A stretch of DNA of 18,725 nucleotides from Nitrospinaceae bacterium. GTDB lineage: Bacteria > Nitrospinota > Nitrospinia > Nitrospinales > VA-1. Below the pieces are notes generated by a model. It made no database searches and had not been told where the DNA came from. It worked only from the letters and a program-made list of their open reading frames with translations. Position numbers and translations under genes: made by a program. Within the stretch, counting starts at the first letter, position 1, and each line of letters starts with the position of its first letter. Location: assembly GCA_029261435.1 (NCBI GenBank), contig JAJDBI010000023.1:1-18725 (forward strand). Direction: 5' to 3'. Positions 1-7,205 of the stretch are shown piece after piece.

Positions 1-440
1 GGGCCAATAGAACCGGCAATGAACAAGGGCCGACCATCGTAATCGGGTTCGTTTTTATAGTTATCGATAGCTTTTCTGGCAACCCGGCAACCCTCGACAT
101 TCAAATGATGAGTGATGGCTGAGTAATCCGATTTTTTCAGATCAAGTGCTTGCGGAATCGCCTTGATGTCTGCCAGATCGATTTGCGTAAAATCGAATTC
201 TTTCAATCTCAACGGAGAGGCACCAAAAGTATTGGTCTCAATCAGATTGGCCCCTGCCTGCAAATATTTCAGGTGAATTCCTTCTAAATCATCGGGACGG
301 GAAAAAATCAGCAGGTCCGTCAGCATTTTAAAAGCGGCACCGCCAAAAGCGGCATCATCGAGTTCCAGGTTCTGAACCATGGTTCCCATTGCTCCATCCA
401 GCACTAGCACCTGATTTCCTAATACATCTTCAAATTTCAA
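1..440 (-). CDS. metH: Cobalamin-dependent methionine synthase, N-terminal part (cut by window edge)
   Basis: The minus strand encodes the first 146 residues of a homocysteine S-methyltransferase domain, and the frame runs off the left edge of the window. Visible family motifs are VLDGAMGTMVQ near residues 11-21, an AGANLIETNTFGAS block in the middle, and GSIGP at the truncated end. This is the homocysteine/zinc-binding barrel of MetH, which transfers the methyl group of methylcobalamin to homocysteine in the cytoplasm. The zinc-ligand cysteines would lie beyond the edge. I place the start at a TTG codon (440-438). It is preceded by GAGG about 10 nt upstream and by an in-frame TGA a few codons further up, and no in-frame ATG or GTG lies between. 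The first ATG is inside the GAMGTM motif and would delete conserved sequence. A stand-alone homocysteine methyltransferase or BhmT-like enzyme cannot be excluded without the C-terminal domains. Confidence 0.85.
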   Translation of the reverse strand, partial: MKFEDVLGNQVLVLDGAMGTMVQNLELDDAAFGGAAFKMLTDLLIFSRPDDLEGIHLKYLQAGANLIETNTFGASPLRLKEFDFTQIDLADIKAIPQALDLKKSDYSAITHHLNVEGCRVARKAIDNYKNEPDYDGRPLFIAGSIG

Positions 441-596
441 AACTGTTTTACCTCAATGTTCAGATTAGTTTTTCTTGATTAAATTAACGAGGAATCAAAA
501 AGAATTCATATGGGATAATTATTATATACTGGTTTCCGTATTCCCGAAAGGCCAGAGACGATAACTCACTCACGCTATACCAATCAAATTTTTATT

Positions 597-1718
597 ATGC
601 GCAAAATAGGATCATTTCTCAGTTTCATTCTGTTTTCACAGGCAGTTTTAGCTTATGCCCTGGAACCGCATTCGCAAAAACCGGGTCTATTAGATCTTAA
701 ACTACCTCCTGATGTCAGCATCAATATATTCTCATCAAATGTACCTCGCGCAAGACATATGGCTTTTGACGACCAGGGAGTTTTATTTCTCAGTCAGGCC
801 AAAGCAGGAAAAGTGGTGGCCCTGCCAGATCAAGATAAAAATGGCATCGCAGATAAAACAGTGCTCATCCTGGAAAACCGGAAACTCCCTCACGGACTGG
901 CTTTTGTCAGACTGGGTGACGGGTATTACCTCTACATCGCTGAAGAAACCCAGGTTATACGAACGAAGCGTCTAGACAAGTCTTTCAAGTTTGGAAAACC
1001 GGAAGTTATTATCGACAACATTCCCGATAGTGGACATTTCACACGCACGCTAAAAATAAAAAATAATAAACTTTATTTATCGGTCGGCTCATCATGCAAT
1101 GTCTGCGTAGAAAAATATCGACTACGTGCAGCAATTTCACGATTCAACCTTGATGGTTCCGGTGGAGAAATTTTCGCTGAAGGGCTGCGCAATTCCGTGG
1201 GCATTGAGTTCTCGCCTTACTCTGGAGAATTATGGGGCGTCAATAATGGACGCGATAGACTGGGAGATCACCACCCGAAAGAAGAACTGAATATCATCCA
1301 TCAGGGAAAACATTATGGCTGGCCTTATTGTTATGAATCGCAAATCTTTGATGAAGATTTTGGGCGAAGTTTTGACTGCTCAAAAACCGAACCTCCAGCG
1401 TACACCTTCACCGCACACATGGCCCCACTTGGACTGGCCTTTTACCAGAAGGGGAATTTACCCAAACGTTACAACCATAGTGTGTTCATCGCCTTTCACG
1501 GTTCGTGGAACCGGTCTGTCACAGCCGGATATAAAGTGGTGCGACTGCAACTGGATGCAAGCGGAAACATCCTCTCTCACGAAGATTTCATAACCGGTTG
1601 GTTGCGAAAAAGTGGCGCGCCGGATGGACGACCCGTCGATATCGAACAGTCTCCTGAAGGGGATCTTTATCTTTCGGATGACTATTCCGGGGTAGTTTAT
1701 CGCATCACACAAAATTGA
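597..1718 (+). CDS. Secreted PQQ-dependent sugar/sorbosone dehydrogenase-like beta-propeller
   Basis: A 373-residue protein starts with a signal peptide (hydrophobic stretch about 5-20, likely cut near LAYA). A six-bladed beta-propeller of the glucose/sorbosone dehydrogenase family follows. Recognisable blocks are PHGLAF (98-103), SGHFTRTL (145-152), GLRNSVGIEFSP (196-207), the DHH at 224-226, HYGWPYCY (239-246), HMAPLGLAFY (274-283) and AFHGSWNRS (299-307). By analogy with soluble glucose dehydrogenase, His147 could be the catalytic base, but I infer this without an alignment. Family members oxidise sugars or aldehydes in the periplasm using PQQ and calcium, and many homologues have unknown substrates. 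Cysteines at 167, 170, 245 and 261 could form disulfides. The ATG has no clear Shine-Dalgarno. The gene diverges from metH across 156 bp in which I see no convincing promoter, and it converges on the next minus-strand gene with a 21-bp gap. Confidence 0.85.
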   Translation: MRKIGSFLSFILFSQAVLAYALEPHSQKPGLLDLKLPPDVSINIFSSNVPRARHMAFDDQGVLFLSQAKAGKVVALPDQDKNGIADKTVLILENRKLPHGLAFVRLGDGYYLYIAEETQVIRTKRLDKSFKFGKPEVIIDNIPDSGHFTRTLKIKNNKLYLSVGSSCNVCVEKYRLRAAISRFNLDGSGGEIFAEGLRNSVGIEFSPYSGELWGVNNGRDRLGDHHPKEELNIIHQGKHYGWPYCYESQIFDEDFGRSFDCSKTEPPAYTFTAHMAPLGLAFYQKGNLPKRYNHSVFIAFHGSWNRSVTAGYKVVRLQLDASGNILSHEDFITGWLRKSGAPDGRPVDIEQSPEGDLYLSDDYSGVVYRITQN

Positions 1719-1739
1719 CTATCCTGTCGTAAAACAAGA

Positions 1740-2642
1740 TCAAATATCTTTAGCTGGCGATTCTTTCGGCGGATCAGATTTGACTCCAAAAACCCTTTCC
1801 ATAAACGGTGGACGGTCTTTGGCGCAGCGAAAGCCCACATCCTTTTTCCGGGACAGCGGACTGAGGTGTTCACGATAAGAAGCCCGGGCCTTAAGTGCTA
1901 CGACTTTTAAAAATTCTTTTTTGCTGAAATGTCCGACGCCCATATACGACAACCCCCGCACCACAATCTGCTTCTTCGCGTAGGCATCGGTTTTAAACGT
2001 GCTGCCAGGGTAGGGCTCATAATACTCCCAGACCCATTCCCAAACATTTCCGACCATATCCTGAACTCCGTATGGGCTCGCCGATTTTGGGAAACTACCC
2101 ACGGGTTTCAAACCCTGACCTGTTTTCGTTCTGGGAGAAAGACTGAGGTTGGCGACACCAGGTAGAAAGTCATCGCCCCAAGGGTAGATGAATCCTGCCC
2201 GTCCCCTTGCGGCTTTTTCCCACTCCATTTCATTGGGCAATCGCTTGCCAGCCCATTTCGCGTAGGCACTGGCATCGAAATAACTCACTTCCGTCACCGG
2301 CAGATGATCCATTTCTTCAGGAAATCTCTGCCCTCTCCAGTAACGCGGCGGTTTGTGATCGGTGGCCTGACAAAAAATAAAATATTGCCGGTTGGTCACT
2401 TCAAACCGATCAATATAATAGTCGGGAATGTCAGTACGGCGCTCCGGCGACTCGTCGGCAAACCAGGGTTTGTTGAGCCCTAAAGAAAGCGCGTGGTTTT
2501 CCTCATCAATCTGGTTGGTTCCAATGGTAAACTCTCCCGAAGGAATTAAAACCATGCCTTCAGGAATTTTTTCCAGACAACCGGAAAGAATGAAAGCTAA
2601 TAATAAAACTGTATAACGTAATTTTGATTGGATCAATTGCAT
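1740..2642 (-). CDS. Lipoprotein with formylglycine-generating-enzyme-like (SUMF1) domain
   Basis: With the start at 2642 the protein is 300 residues. Its N-terminus is a lipoprotein signal: a basic n-region, a hydrophobic core (about 10-20) and the lipobox LSGC with Cys22. The open frame continues upstream to 2795, but that extension overlaps the ParB-like gene and would bury the signal peptide. The rest is one FGE-sulfatase domain: EGMVLIPSGEFTIG near 28-41, YYIDRFEVTNRQY, AYAKWAGKRLPNEMEWEKAARG, YPWGDDF, DMVGNVWEWV and the C-terminal DVGFRCAKD. True FGEs carry two active-site cysteines just after the RGGSYMC motif. Here the matching stretch reads RGLSYMGVGH and both cysteines are absent. 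It is therefore probably a non-catalytic or differently acting envelope lipoprotein. The start codon shares bases with that of the divergent neighbour. A GGAG sits 15 nt upstream of this ATG, which is long. Confidence 0.85.
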   Translation of the reverse strand: MQLIQSKLRYTVLLLAFILSGCLEKIPEGMVLIPSGEFTIGTNQIDEENHALSLGLNKPWFADESPERRTDIPDYYIDRFEVTNRQYFIFCQATDHKPPRYWRGQRFPEEMDHLPVTEVSYFDASAYAKWAGKRLPNEMEWEKAARGRAGFIYPWGDDFLPGVANLSLSPRTKTGQGLKPVGSFPKSASPYGVQDMVGNVWEWVWEYYEPYPGSTFKTDAYAKKQIVVRGLSYMGVGHFSKKEFLKVVALKARASYREHLSPLSRKKDVGFRCAKDRPPFMERVFGVKSDPPKESPAKDI

Positions 2643-3609
2643 GAAATTTTCTAGTGTCTCCGAAATCCCGTTAACAGATATCGACAGAGAAGACCTGTTG
2701 ACCGATTTCTCGATGGAGGGTTGCCCTGAAAAGTTAATGGACTCGGTCAAAGTGATCGGAATCCGGCACCCTATTTGTGTCTGCCCCTCTGGCAAGCGTT
2801 ACTCCATAGTCAGTGGGCACAAGCGTTTTCAGGCAGCACCTCGTTCTGGGTTAACAACTGTCCCTGCCTTCATTGTTCCCGAACTGGACGATGCCTCTCG
2901 ATTGGTCATCAACCTGAATGAAAACTTCGGGCAACGACATTATAGCGATATCGAAAAAGGCGGCATCCTCAACAAACTCACGCAAGCAGGAGTTTCTGAT
3001 GAAACCATCATCGAAGAGTATATGCCTTTACTCGAGCTGGAGCGCAGTAAAAAATTGTATCAGAACCTGTCTGGCGTCAAATCATTAAGCCACAAGATGC
3101 AAATCTTGCTGCATCGCGCCGGAGTTCCCGTTAAAACCTTCAACACATTCTACAAATGGGACAGCCTCTCGGCTGCAGAAATTTTGTTTTCGGCTCTCAA
3201 ACCAGGAGTTAATAAATGGCGGGACCTGCTGGACTTGATTGATGAAGTTGCTGCAAGAGAAAACACCACACAAGAGGATATTATCTGCCGTGATGATATC
3301 CAGAAAATCCTGACTTCATCCGACTTGCCTGCTCAACAACGCTATGACCCTATCCACAAAACACTCCACAACCTGCGCTACCCGGTTCTTTCAGACATGA
3401 GAAGGCAGGTTGCCCGCGCCCTTGACGAAATGGAACTCGACGACAAAACCCGACTCCGCTTTCAAGACACCTTCGAGAATAACGAACTAAAGCTGGAACT
3501 AAAATTCCAAAGTGAAAAAGAATTATCCCAACAGGTAGAAAAAATATTCAAAGCCCTGCAAAGTGGTTCAGTAAAAAAGCTGACAAAGATTTTTCATGAC
3601 ATCGGGTAA
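2641..3609 (+). CDS. ParB/Spo0J-like N-terminal domain protein, no ParA partner
   Basis: A 322-residue cytoplasmic protein opens with a ParB-like nuclease/CTPase fold. It has IPLTDID (9-15), a hydrophobic core IRHPICVCP, then SGHKRFQAA (58-66) in the place of the canonical GERRxRA, and ENFGQR (94-99) in the place of ENxQR. The centre (about 100-170) is helical and may correspond to the helix-turn-helix part. The C-terminal half is charged and helix-rich with no family I recognise. ParB-type proteins bind parS DNA and slide as CTP-loaded clamps. No parA, parS-like cluster or origin is visible nearby, so a chromosome-partition role is not supported and a regulatory or unrelated DNA-binding role is equally possible. 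The start ATG overlaps the divergent ATG of the lipoprotein gene, with only a weak GGA 8 nt upstream. Confidence 0.75.
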   Translation: MKFSSVSEIPLTDIDREDLLTDFSMEGCPEKLMDSVKVIGIRHPICVCPSGKRYSIVSGHKRFQAAPRSGLTTVPAFIVPELDDASRLVINLNENFGQRHYSDIEKGGILNKLTQAGVSDETIIEEYMPLLELERSKKLYQNLSGVKSLSHKMQILLHRAGVPVKTFNTFYKWDSLSAAEILFSALKPGVNKWRDLLDLIDEVAARENTTQEDIICRDDIQKILTSSDLPAQQRYDPIHKTLHNLRYPVLSDMRRQVARALDEMELDDKTRLRFQDTFENNELKLELKFQSEKELSQQVEKIFKALQSGSVKKLTKIFHDIG

Positions 3610-3724
3610 GATAATTTTTATAACCACAGATGTACCCCTGCGGGGAATGATGAAAACACAAGGAATCAAGCACCCATAAACAAGGATATAAAATTCCCCA
3701 TCTTCAGCAGGAAGGGTTTAAACG

Positions 3725-3745
3725 CTGGCCCCACGCCTAGTGGTA
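3725..3745. repeat. Left arm of perfect 21-bp inverted repeat flanking the TPR gene
   Basis: This segment is the exact reverse complement of 5002-5022. Read on the minus strand it contains CCACTAGGCGTGG. It covers the stop codon (TAG, 3739-3737) of the TPR gene, and identity with the other arm ends abruptly on both sides. Its core also occurs in the dispersed element copies at 5004 and 10458. Confidence 0.9.
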
Positions 3746-4990
3746 GTTTTTGCTGGGGGTGATAACTTTTTTGAACTCATCAGGAGACATCTTATATTTT
3801 TTGTAGAGGGCGTTGAGGGATTCTCGGGACCGGGCCGCTTCTTTCAGCATCTTTTTATCTGCTTGGAGTCTCTGCACGATGATGGCGTGGGTGATGGCTT
3901 TTTTACCGTTCAAAGTATCATCATAAGCCTTGCCGAGTTGTTTATGACCCTGAATATGCTCGGGATTGAAATAGACCACCTCGCGTAATTTATCAATGAT
4001 CTCCCCTGGTTTTTCTTTGCCCGTAAGCATAGTCGAAAGCTGAAAGAGATTGTCGGCCAGAGTGTCGTTGACCAATTCATTTTCCGGACTCAGTTCCACT
4101 GCTTTGCGTAACGGTTCTTCTGCTGGTTTGTAGCGTTTGAGTTTCACTAATGACACACCGAGCCGGTAATAACCTTCGGCGGCGTATTTGGGACTGTGCT
4201 TGATGGATTTACGCAACGGCTCAACCGCATCCTTATATTTTTTCAGTTTGAAATAAAGCGTTCCCAGCCTCAGGTTGGGCATCGCCGCAACAGGATCTAC
4301 CGCGATCGATTCTTTATAATGTTTGATGGCTTTTTTGATGTCTTTGAGTTTGGTGTACACCTCGCCGAATCGGTAATGTGCTTCTACGGTCAGGTTCTTG
4401 TCGAGCTTCAGAGCTTCTTTGATTTTCGCCAGGGCATCATTATAGCGACCCAGTTCTGTGTAGCAGATACCCATTGAAAGATGGGCGGGACCAAAGTCGG
4501 GAATGATTTTTATTGCCTCGTGAAAATGGTGCTCGGACTGCTTCTGGTTCTTGATCCGTCCAAATGCCGTAGACAGGTTGCTGTGAGCCTGACAAAGAGC
4601 TTTTTTGACCAATTCGCTTTTCGGGTCAAGACGGAATGCTTCCTCCAGGTTTTCCAGAGCAGCTTCATCGCGGCCCATTTCCATTTGCGCCCGGCCCAAC
4701 TGAAATCTTCCGCTTTTATGATCGGGTTCAATTTTGACCAATTCTCTTAATGGAGAGATGGCATCGCCATAACGGTGCATTTCCATATACACCTCCCCCA
4801 GATTGTAAAGAGCTTTAAGGTCCGTCGGATTTTTTTCGATTGTTCCCTTGAGTATTTCGGCAAGGACCTTGAGTTCCGAGGGAGAACGCAGGGGAGCCTC
4901 TTCAGCAGCGGGGCTTTTATCACCTTTACGAACAAGTTCGGCAATAATCCCAGCAAATTTCTCTTTTAAACGGGAAAACAATTTATTCAT
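3737..4990 (-). CDS. Tetratricopeptide repeat protein
   Basis: With the ATG at 4990 the product is 417 residues. A short basic, weakly amphipathic N-terminus (about 1-30) has no clear signal peptide. It is followed by about eight TPR units with typical spacing, for example ALYNLGEVYMEMHRYGDAI, AHLSMGICYTELGRYNDAL, AHYRFGEVYTKLKDIKKAI and GYYRLGVSLVKLKRYKPAE. The last 60 residues are helical and lysine-rich. TPR arrays are protein-binding scaffolds, and nothing here points to a specific partner. An upstream in-frame TTG at 5029 would add 13 residues, but those would be translated from the inverted repeat, so ATG 4990 is preferred. Neither start has a good Shine-Dalgarno. The gene is bracketed by the perfect 21-bp inverted repeat, whose left arm includes the stop codon and whose right arm ends 11 nt upstream of the ATG. 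Confidence 0.85.
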   Translation of the reverse strand: MNKLFSRLKEKFAGIIAELVRKGDKSPAAEEAPLRSPSELKVLAEILKGTIEKNPTDLKALYNLGEVYMEMHRYGDAISPLRELVKIEPDHKSGRFQLGRAQMEMGRDEAALENLEEAFRLDPKSELVKKALCQAHSNLSTAFGRIKNQKQSEHHFHEAIKIIPDFGPAHLSMGICYTELGRYNDALAKIKEALKLDKNLTVEAHYRFGEVYTKLKDIKKAIKHYKESIAVDPVAAMPNLRLGTLYFKLKKYKDAVEPLRKSIKHSPKYAAEGYYRLGVSLVKLKRYKPAEEPLRKAVELSPENELVNDTLADNLFQLSTMLTGKEKPGEIIDKLREVVYFNPEHIQGHKQLGKAYDDTLNGKKAITHAIIVQRLQADKKMLKEAARSRESLNALYKKYKMSPDEFKKVITPSKNYH

Positions 4991-5001
4991 GGAAGGAAGA
5001 A

Positions 5002-5022
5002 TACCACTAGGCGTGGGGCCAG
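5002..5022. repeat. Right arm of perfect 21-bp inverted repeat flanking the TPR gene
   Basis: This is the exact reverse complement of 3725-3745. In the TPR transcript it would lie in the 5' leader, 11 nt before the ATG, and could pair with the 3' end of the same message. It is also the first part of the longer dispersed element at 5004-5095. Confidence 0.9.
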
Positions 5023-5095
5023 TGGGCAATAACTTTTTATGGCTAGCAACGATTTAGCTCGGAATAATGAGCCTTTGCCATCTGCCACCGGCGAC
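5004..5095. repeat. Dispersed intergenic repeat element, copy A
   Basis: Two parts match elsewhere in the window. 5004-5034 matches 10458-10488 in the same orientation at 26 of 31 positions. 5040-5071 matches the reverse complement of 7162-7193 at 28 of 32. Weaker similarity (roughly two thirds) continues to about 5095. The element fills the gap between the aminotransferase 3' end and the TPR gene. The leading CCAC-TAGGC-GTGG can form a short hairpin. Confidence 0.7.
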
Positions 5096-5101
5096 TCGCA
5101 A

Positions 5102-6259
5102 TTAGCGACGGAATTTTTTTGCGAGGTCTTTCACTGTTCCGATCACCAGTTCAACATCTGCGGAGGACATTTTTGGATACAAGGGAAGACTGATGACCCT
5201 CTCGGAATAGTTCGAAGCGATTGGAAAATCCTGAGGCTTGGTGTTGAAGTTTTTTACATAATAAGGTTGCAGATGCAGAGCCACATAATGCACGGCCACG
5301 CCGATGCCGGCAGACTGAATGGCATCCAGAAATCCATCACGGTCCACGGTCAAACGTTCCAGCTGCAAAGCAATAATATATATATGATGAGCAGAGGTGG
5401 CATAATCTCGTACAGCCAGAGTTTCCAATTCCGGCAAATCAGCAAAGGCGTTGTCATACATCGCCACATATTTTTTTCGCAACGTCATGAACCGCTCTAT
5501 CTTTTTAATCTGGTGCAGTCCAAGCGAGGCATTGAGGTCGGTCATATTGCATTTATGCCCGGCCAAAGTCTGTTCCCAATGAGCAAACCCACTTTTACCA
5601 AAACGTTTCCAGGCATCGCGGCTTATTCCCTGTAACCGCATAACGCGGATGGTCTCAGCCAGAGCGTCGTCATTGGTGACCAGCATGCCCCCTTCGCCTG
5701 TGGTGATATTCTTGTTGGCGTAAAAACTGAACGCCGTGGCATTTCCCATATTGCCGATTTTTTTTCCTTTGTATTCAGACTCCAACGCATGGGCCGCGTC
5801 TTCGATGATGACCAGTTTGTGCTTGTCGGCCAGCTCCTGAATCGGGGTCATATCACAAGGATGCCCGGCGAAATGAACAGGAATAATGGCGCGGGTACGT
5901 GGGGTGATTACGGCTTCTATTTTCCGAGGATCAATGGTGAGCGTGCCCGGTTCAATATCGGCAAAAACCGGCTTCAACCTCTGCAGAAGAATTGCATTGG
6001 CTGTTGCAGGGAACGTCATCGGGGTGGTGATCACTTCGTCCCCATCGGCAAAGTTTTGCAGTGCAAGCGCAAGATTCAATCCTGCCGTGCAGGAATTCAA
6101 GGCCACCGCATGCTTGCAACCTATGTACTCCTTAAACGCTTCTTCAAATTTTTGGACTTTGGGACCCGTGGTCAACCAGCCTGAGTTCAGAGTATCTTCA
6201 ACTTCACGATGCTCCTCTTCCTCCAGCCAGGCTTTATGAAACGGCAGATCAACACTCAT
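5102..6259 (-). CDS. DegT/DnrJ/EryC1/StrS-family PLP aminotransferase
   Basis: A 385-residue fold-type I PLP enzyme of the sugar aminotransferase family. Signature features are SGWLTTGPKVQKFEE (26-40), the cofactor-binding segment LNSCTAGLNLAL (54-65), TPMTFPATANAI (79-90), the IIEDAAHALE block with Asp154, and FSFYANKNITTGEGGML with the Schiff-base Lys183. Family members transfer an amino group from glutamate to a nucleotide-linked keto-sugar (ArnB, PseC and RfbE types) for LPS, capsule or flagellin glycans. The N-terminus SVDLPFHKAWLEEEE is ArnB/PseC-like, but the substrate cannot be read from sequence and no other nucleotide-sugar genes lie in the window. It starts 5 nt after the stop of the exported protein upstream, so the two are probably cotranscribed. 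The Shine-Dalgarno is a weak GGAAAA overlapping that stop region. Confidence 0.88.
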   Translation of the reverse strand: MSVDLPFHKAWLEEEEHREVEDTLNSGWLTTGPKVQKFEEAFKEYIGCKHAVALNSCTAGLNLALALQNFADGDEVITTPMTFPATANAILLQRLKPVFADIEPGTLTIDPRKIEAVITPRTRAIIPVHFAGHPCDMTPIQELADKHKLVIIEDAAHALESEYKGKKIGNMGNATAFSFYANKNITTGEGGMLVTNDDALAETIRVMRLQGISRDAWKRFGKSGFAHWEQTLAGHKCNMTDLNASLGLHQIKKIERFMTLRKKYVAMYDNAFADLPELETLAVRDYATSAHHIYIIALQLERLTVDRDGFLDAIQSAGIGVAVHYVALHLQPYYVKNFNTKPQDFPIASNYSERVISLPLYPKMSSADVELVIGTVKDLAKKFRR

Positions 6260-6264
6260 AGAAG

Positions 6265-7008
6265 CTAGTTTTTTCCATTCAGAGCATGACGCTCGGGATC
6301 AGGCTCTGCCAGCAGGCTGGCCGAATCGATCTGGACATATTCCATCTTTTGCCATGCATCATTATTATTAGGAATAAAATACAAGGTTTTGTTTGAACCA
6401 CTTATTGAAGAGTTGTCGATCAATACTGTGATCACCCATTGACCATTCACTTTTTCCCAATAATCAATATGGGTTCGCTTCATGTCGAACGCCATATCTC
6501 CCCTGATCAATGCCGGATTTAGCCGTTCTCTGCCTGTGAGCATGATTTCCGTCATGGCGTATTTTCCATCTTCACTGATAGAGATCCGCTCAAGAGAATA
6601 GCCTTCTACTTTAATAAAAGGATTCTCAAACCATTTGTATCGACTGGGACGAGGGAAACCAAGAACATCCCTTTTGGTCGGATTTTTTTTAATGTGTTCC
6701 AGTGGCGGAATCATGACCCCGGAAATATGAGCCTGCATTCCTTCTCTATATTTTGATATCAGTCGGCCTTCAAAATATAGAAACTCTTCCACAGAAATTT
6801 TTTCTTTATAAACAGGGTGCTGATATTGATAAGCTCCCTTTAGATCATTATTCAAACGTTTTTTGAAATAATCGTCTTCCAGTTTTGCCAGCGTTTTGGC
6901 CTCTTTTAAAACCACGTCAGAGACTTCCCCCCAACTTTTTTCAGAGACAACGACCAGCAAAAACAGGGCGCTCAAGAGATAACTCGTTATTTTTGAAATA
7001 CCACGCAT
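6265..7008 (-). CDS. Exported protein of unknown function, possibly NTF2-like
   Basis: A 247-residue protein with a clear signal peptide (hydrophobic 8-22, likely cleavage near SWG-E). I do not recognise the family. The mature part begins with a helix ending in a YQHPVYKEKISVEEF stretch, has a middle part containing YSLERISISEDGKYAMTEI, and ends with THIDYWEKVNGQWVITVLID. A long helix followed by curved beta strands with a W-E-K...G-W-V pattern resembles NTF2/SnoaL-like domains, but this is a structural guess. The start is well supported: GGAGG lies 9 nt upstream of the ATG. Location in front of the sugar aminotransferase with a 5-nt gap suggests cotranscription, but no functional link can be shown. 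The last residues are polar and end shortly before the aminotransferase ATG. Confidence 0.75.
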   Translation of the reverse strand: MRGISKITSYLLSALFLLVVVSEKSWGEVSDVVLKEAKTLAKLEDDYFKKRLNNDLKGAYQYQHPVYKEKISVEEFLYFEGRLISKYREGMQAHISGVMIPPLEHIKKNPTKRDVLGFPRPSRYKWFENPFIKVEGYSLERISISEDGKYAMTEIMLTGRERLNPALIRGDMAFDMKRTHIDYWEKVNGQWVITVLIDNSSISGSNKTLYFIPNNNDAWQKMEYVQIDSASLLAEPDPERHALNGKN

Positions 7009-7109
7009 TCTTTCAATCCTCCAGAATTATGCCGGTTTCCGACAACCGTATTCTTAATAGAACATTATACAGTTGTATTATCGGCAAAACGCTAAATTTA
7101 GTTTAGCCT

Positions 7110-7205
7110 CCACTCCCGTGGGAGGGAATCGGTTGCTCTCCGCAGGGACAAATAGCGAAGTCTCATTTTGCCGAGTTAAATCGTTGCCAGCCAGGGGTAG
7201 AAAGC
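7110..7205. repeat. Dispersed intergenic repeat element, copy B
   Basis: It lies immediately downstream of uvrC. 7162-7193 is the inverted counterpart of 5040-5071 (28 of 32 positions). Its outer end at 7110 reads CCACTCCCGTGGGAGG and resembles the outer end CCACTAGCCGTGGAGG at 10458, so the element seems to have similar, inverted ends. The other boundary runs into the uvrC stop codon. Confidence 0.65.

Noticed and set aside
441..596. Cobalamin riboswitch upstream of metH
   Set aside because: The region is short and AT-rich, with no B12-box-like sequence and only a plain leader before the TTG start.
2643..2795. 51-residue N-terminal extension of the FGE-like lipoprotein
   Set aside because: It overlaps the divergent ParB-like gene and places the signal peptide and lipobox in the middle of the protein, which is not plausible.
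3652..3662. CCCC-TG-CGGGG hairpin after the ParB-like gene as a terminator
   Set aside because: The stem is only four pairs and no T tract follows on either strand.
5004..5095. Integron attC site for the dispersed element near the TPR gene
   Set aside because: No RYYYAAC/GTTRRRY core pair in the right arrangement and no integrase or cassette array in the window.
5039..5635. 198-residue plus-strand ORF opposite the aminotransferase
   Set aside because: It is antisense to a well-supported PLP aminotransferase with all motifs, and its translation shows no recognisable domain.
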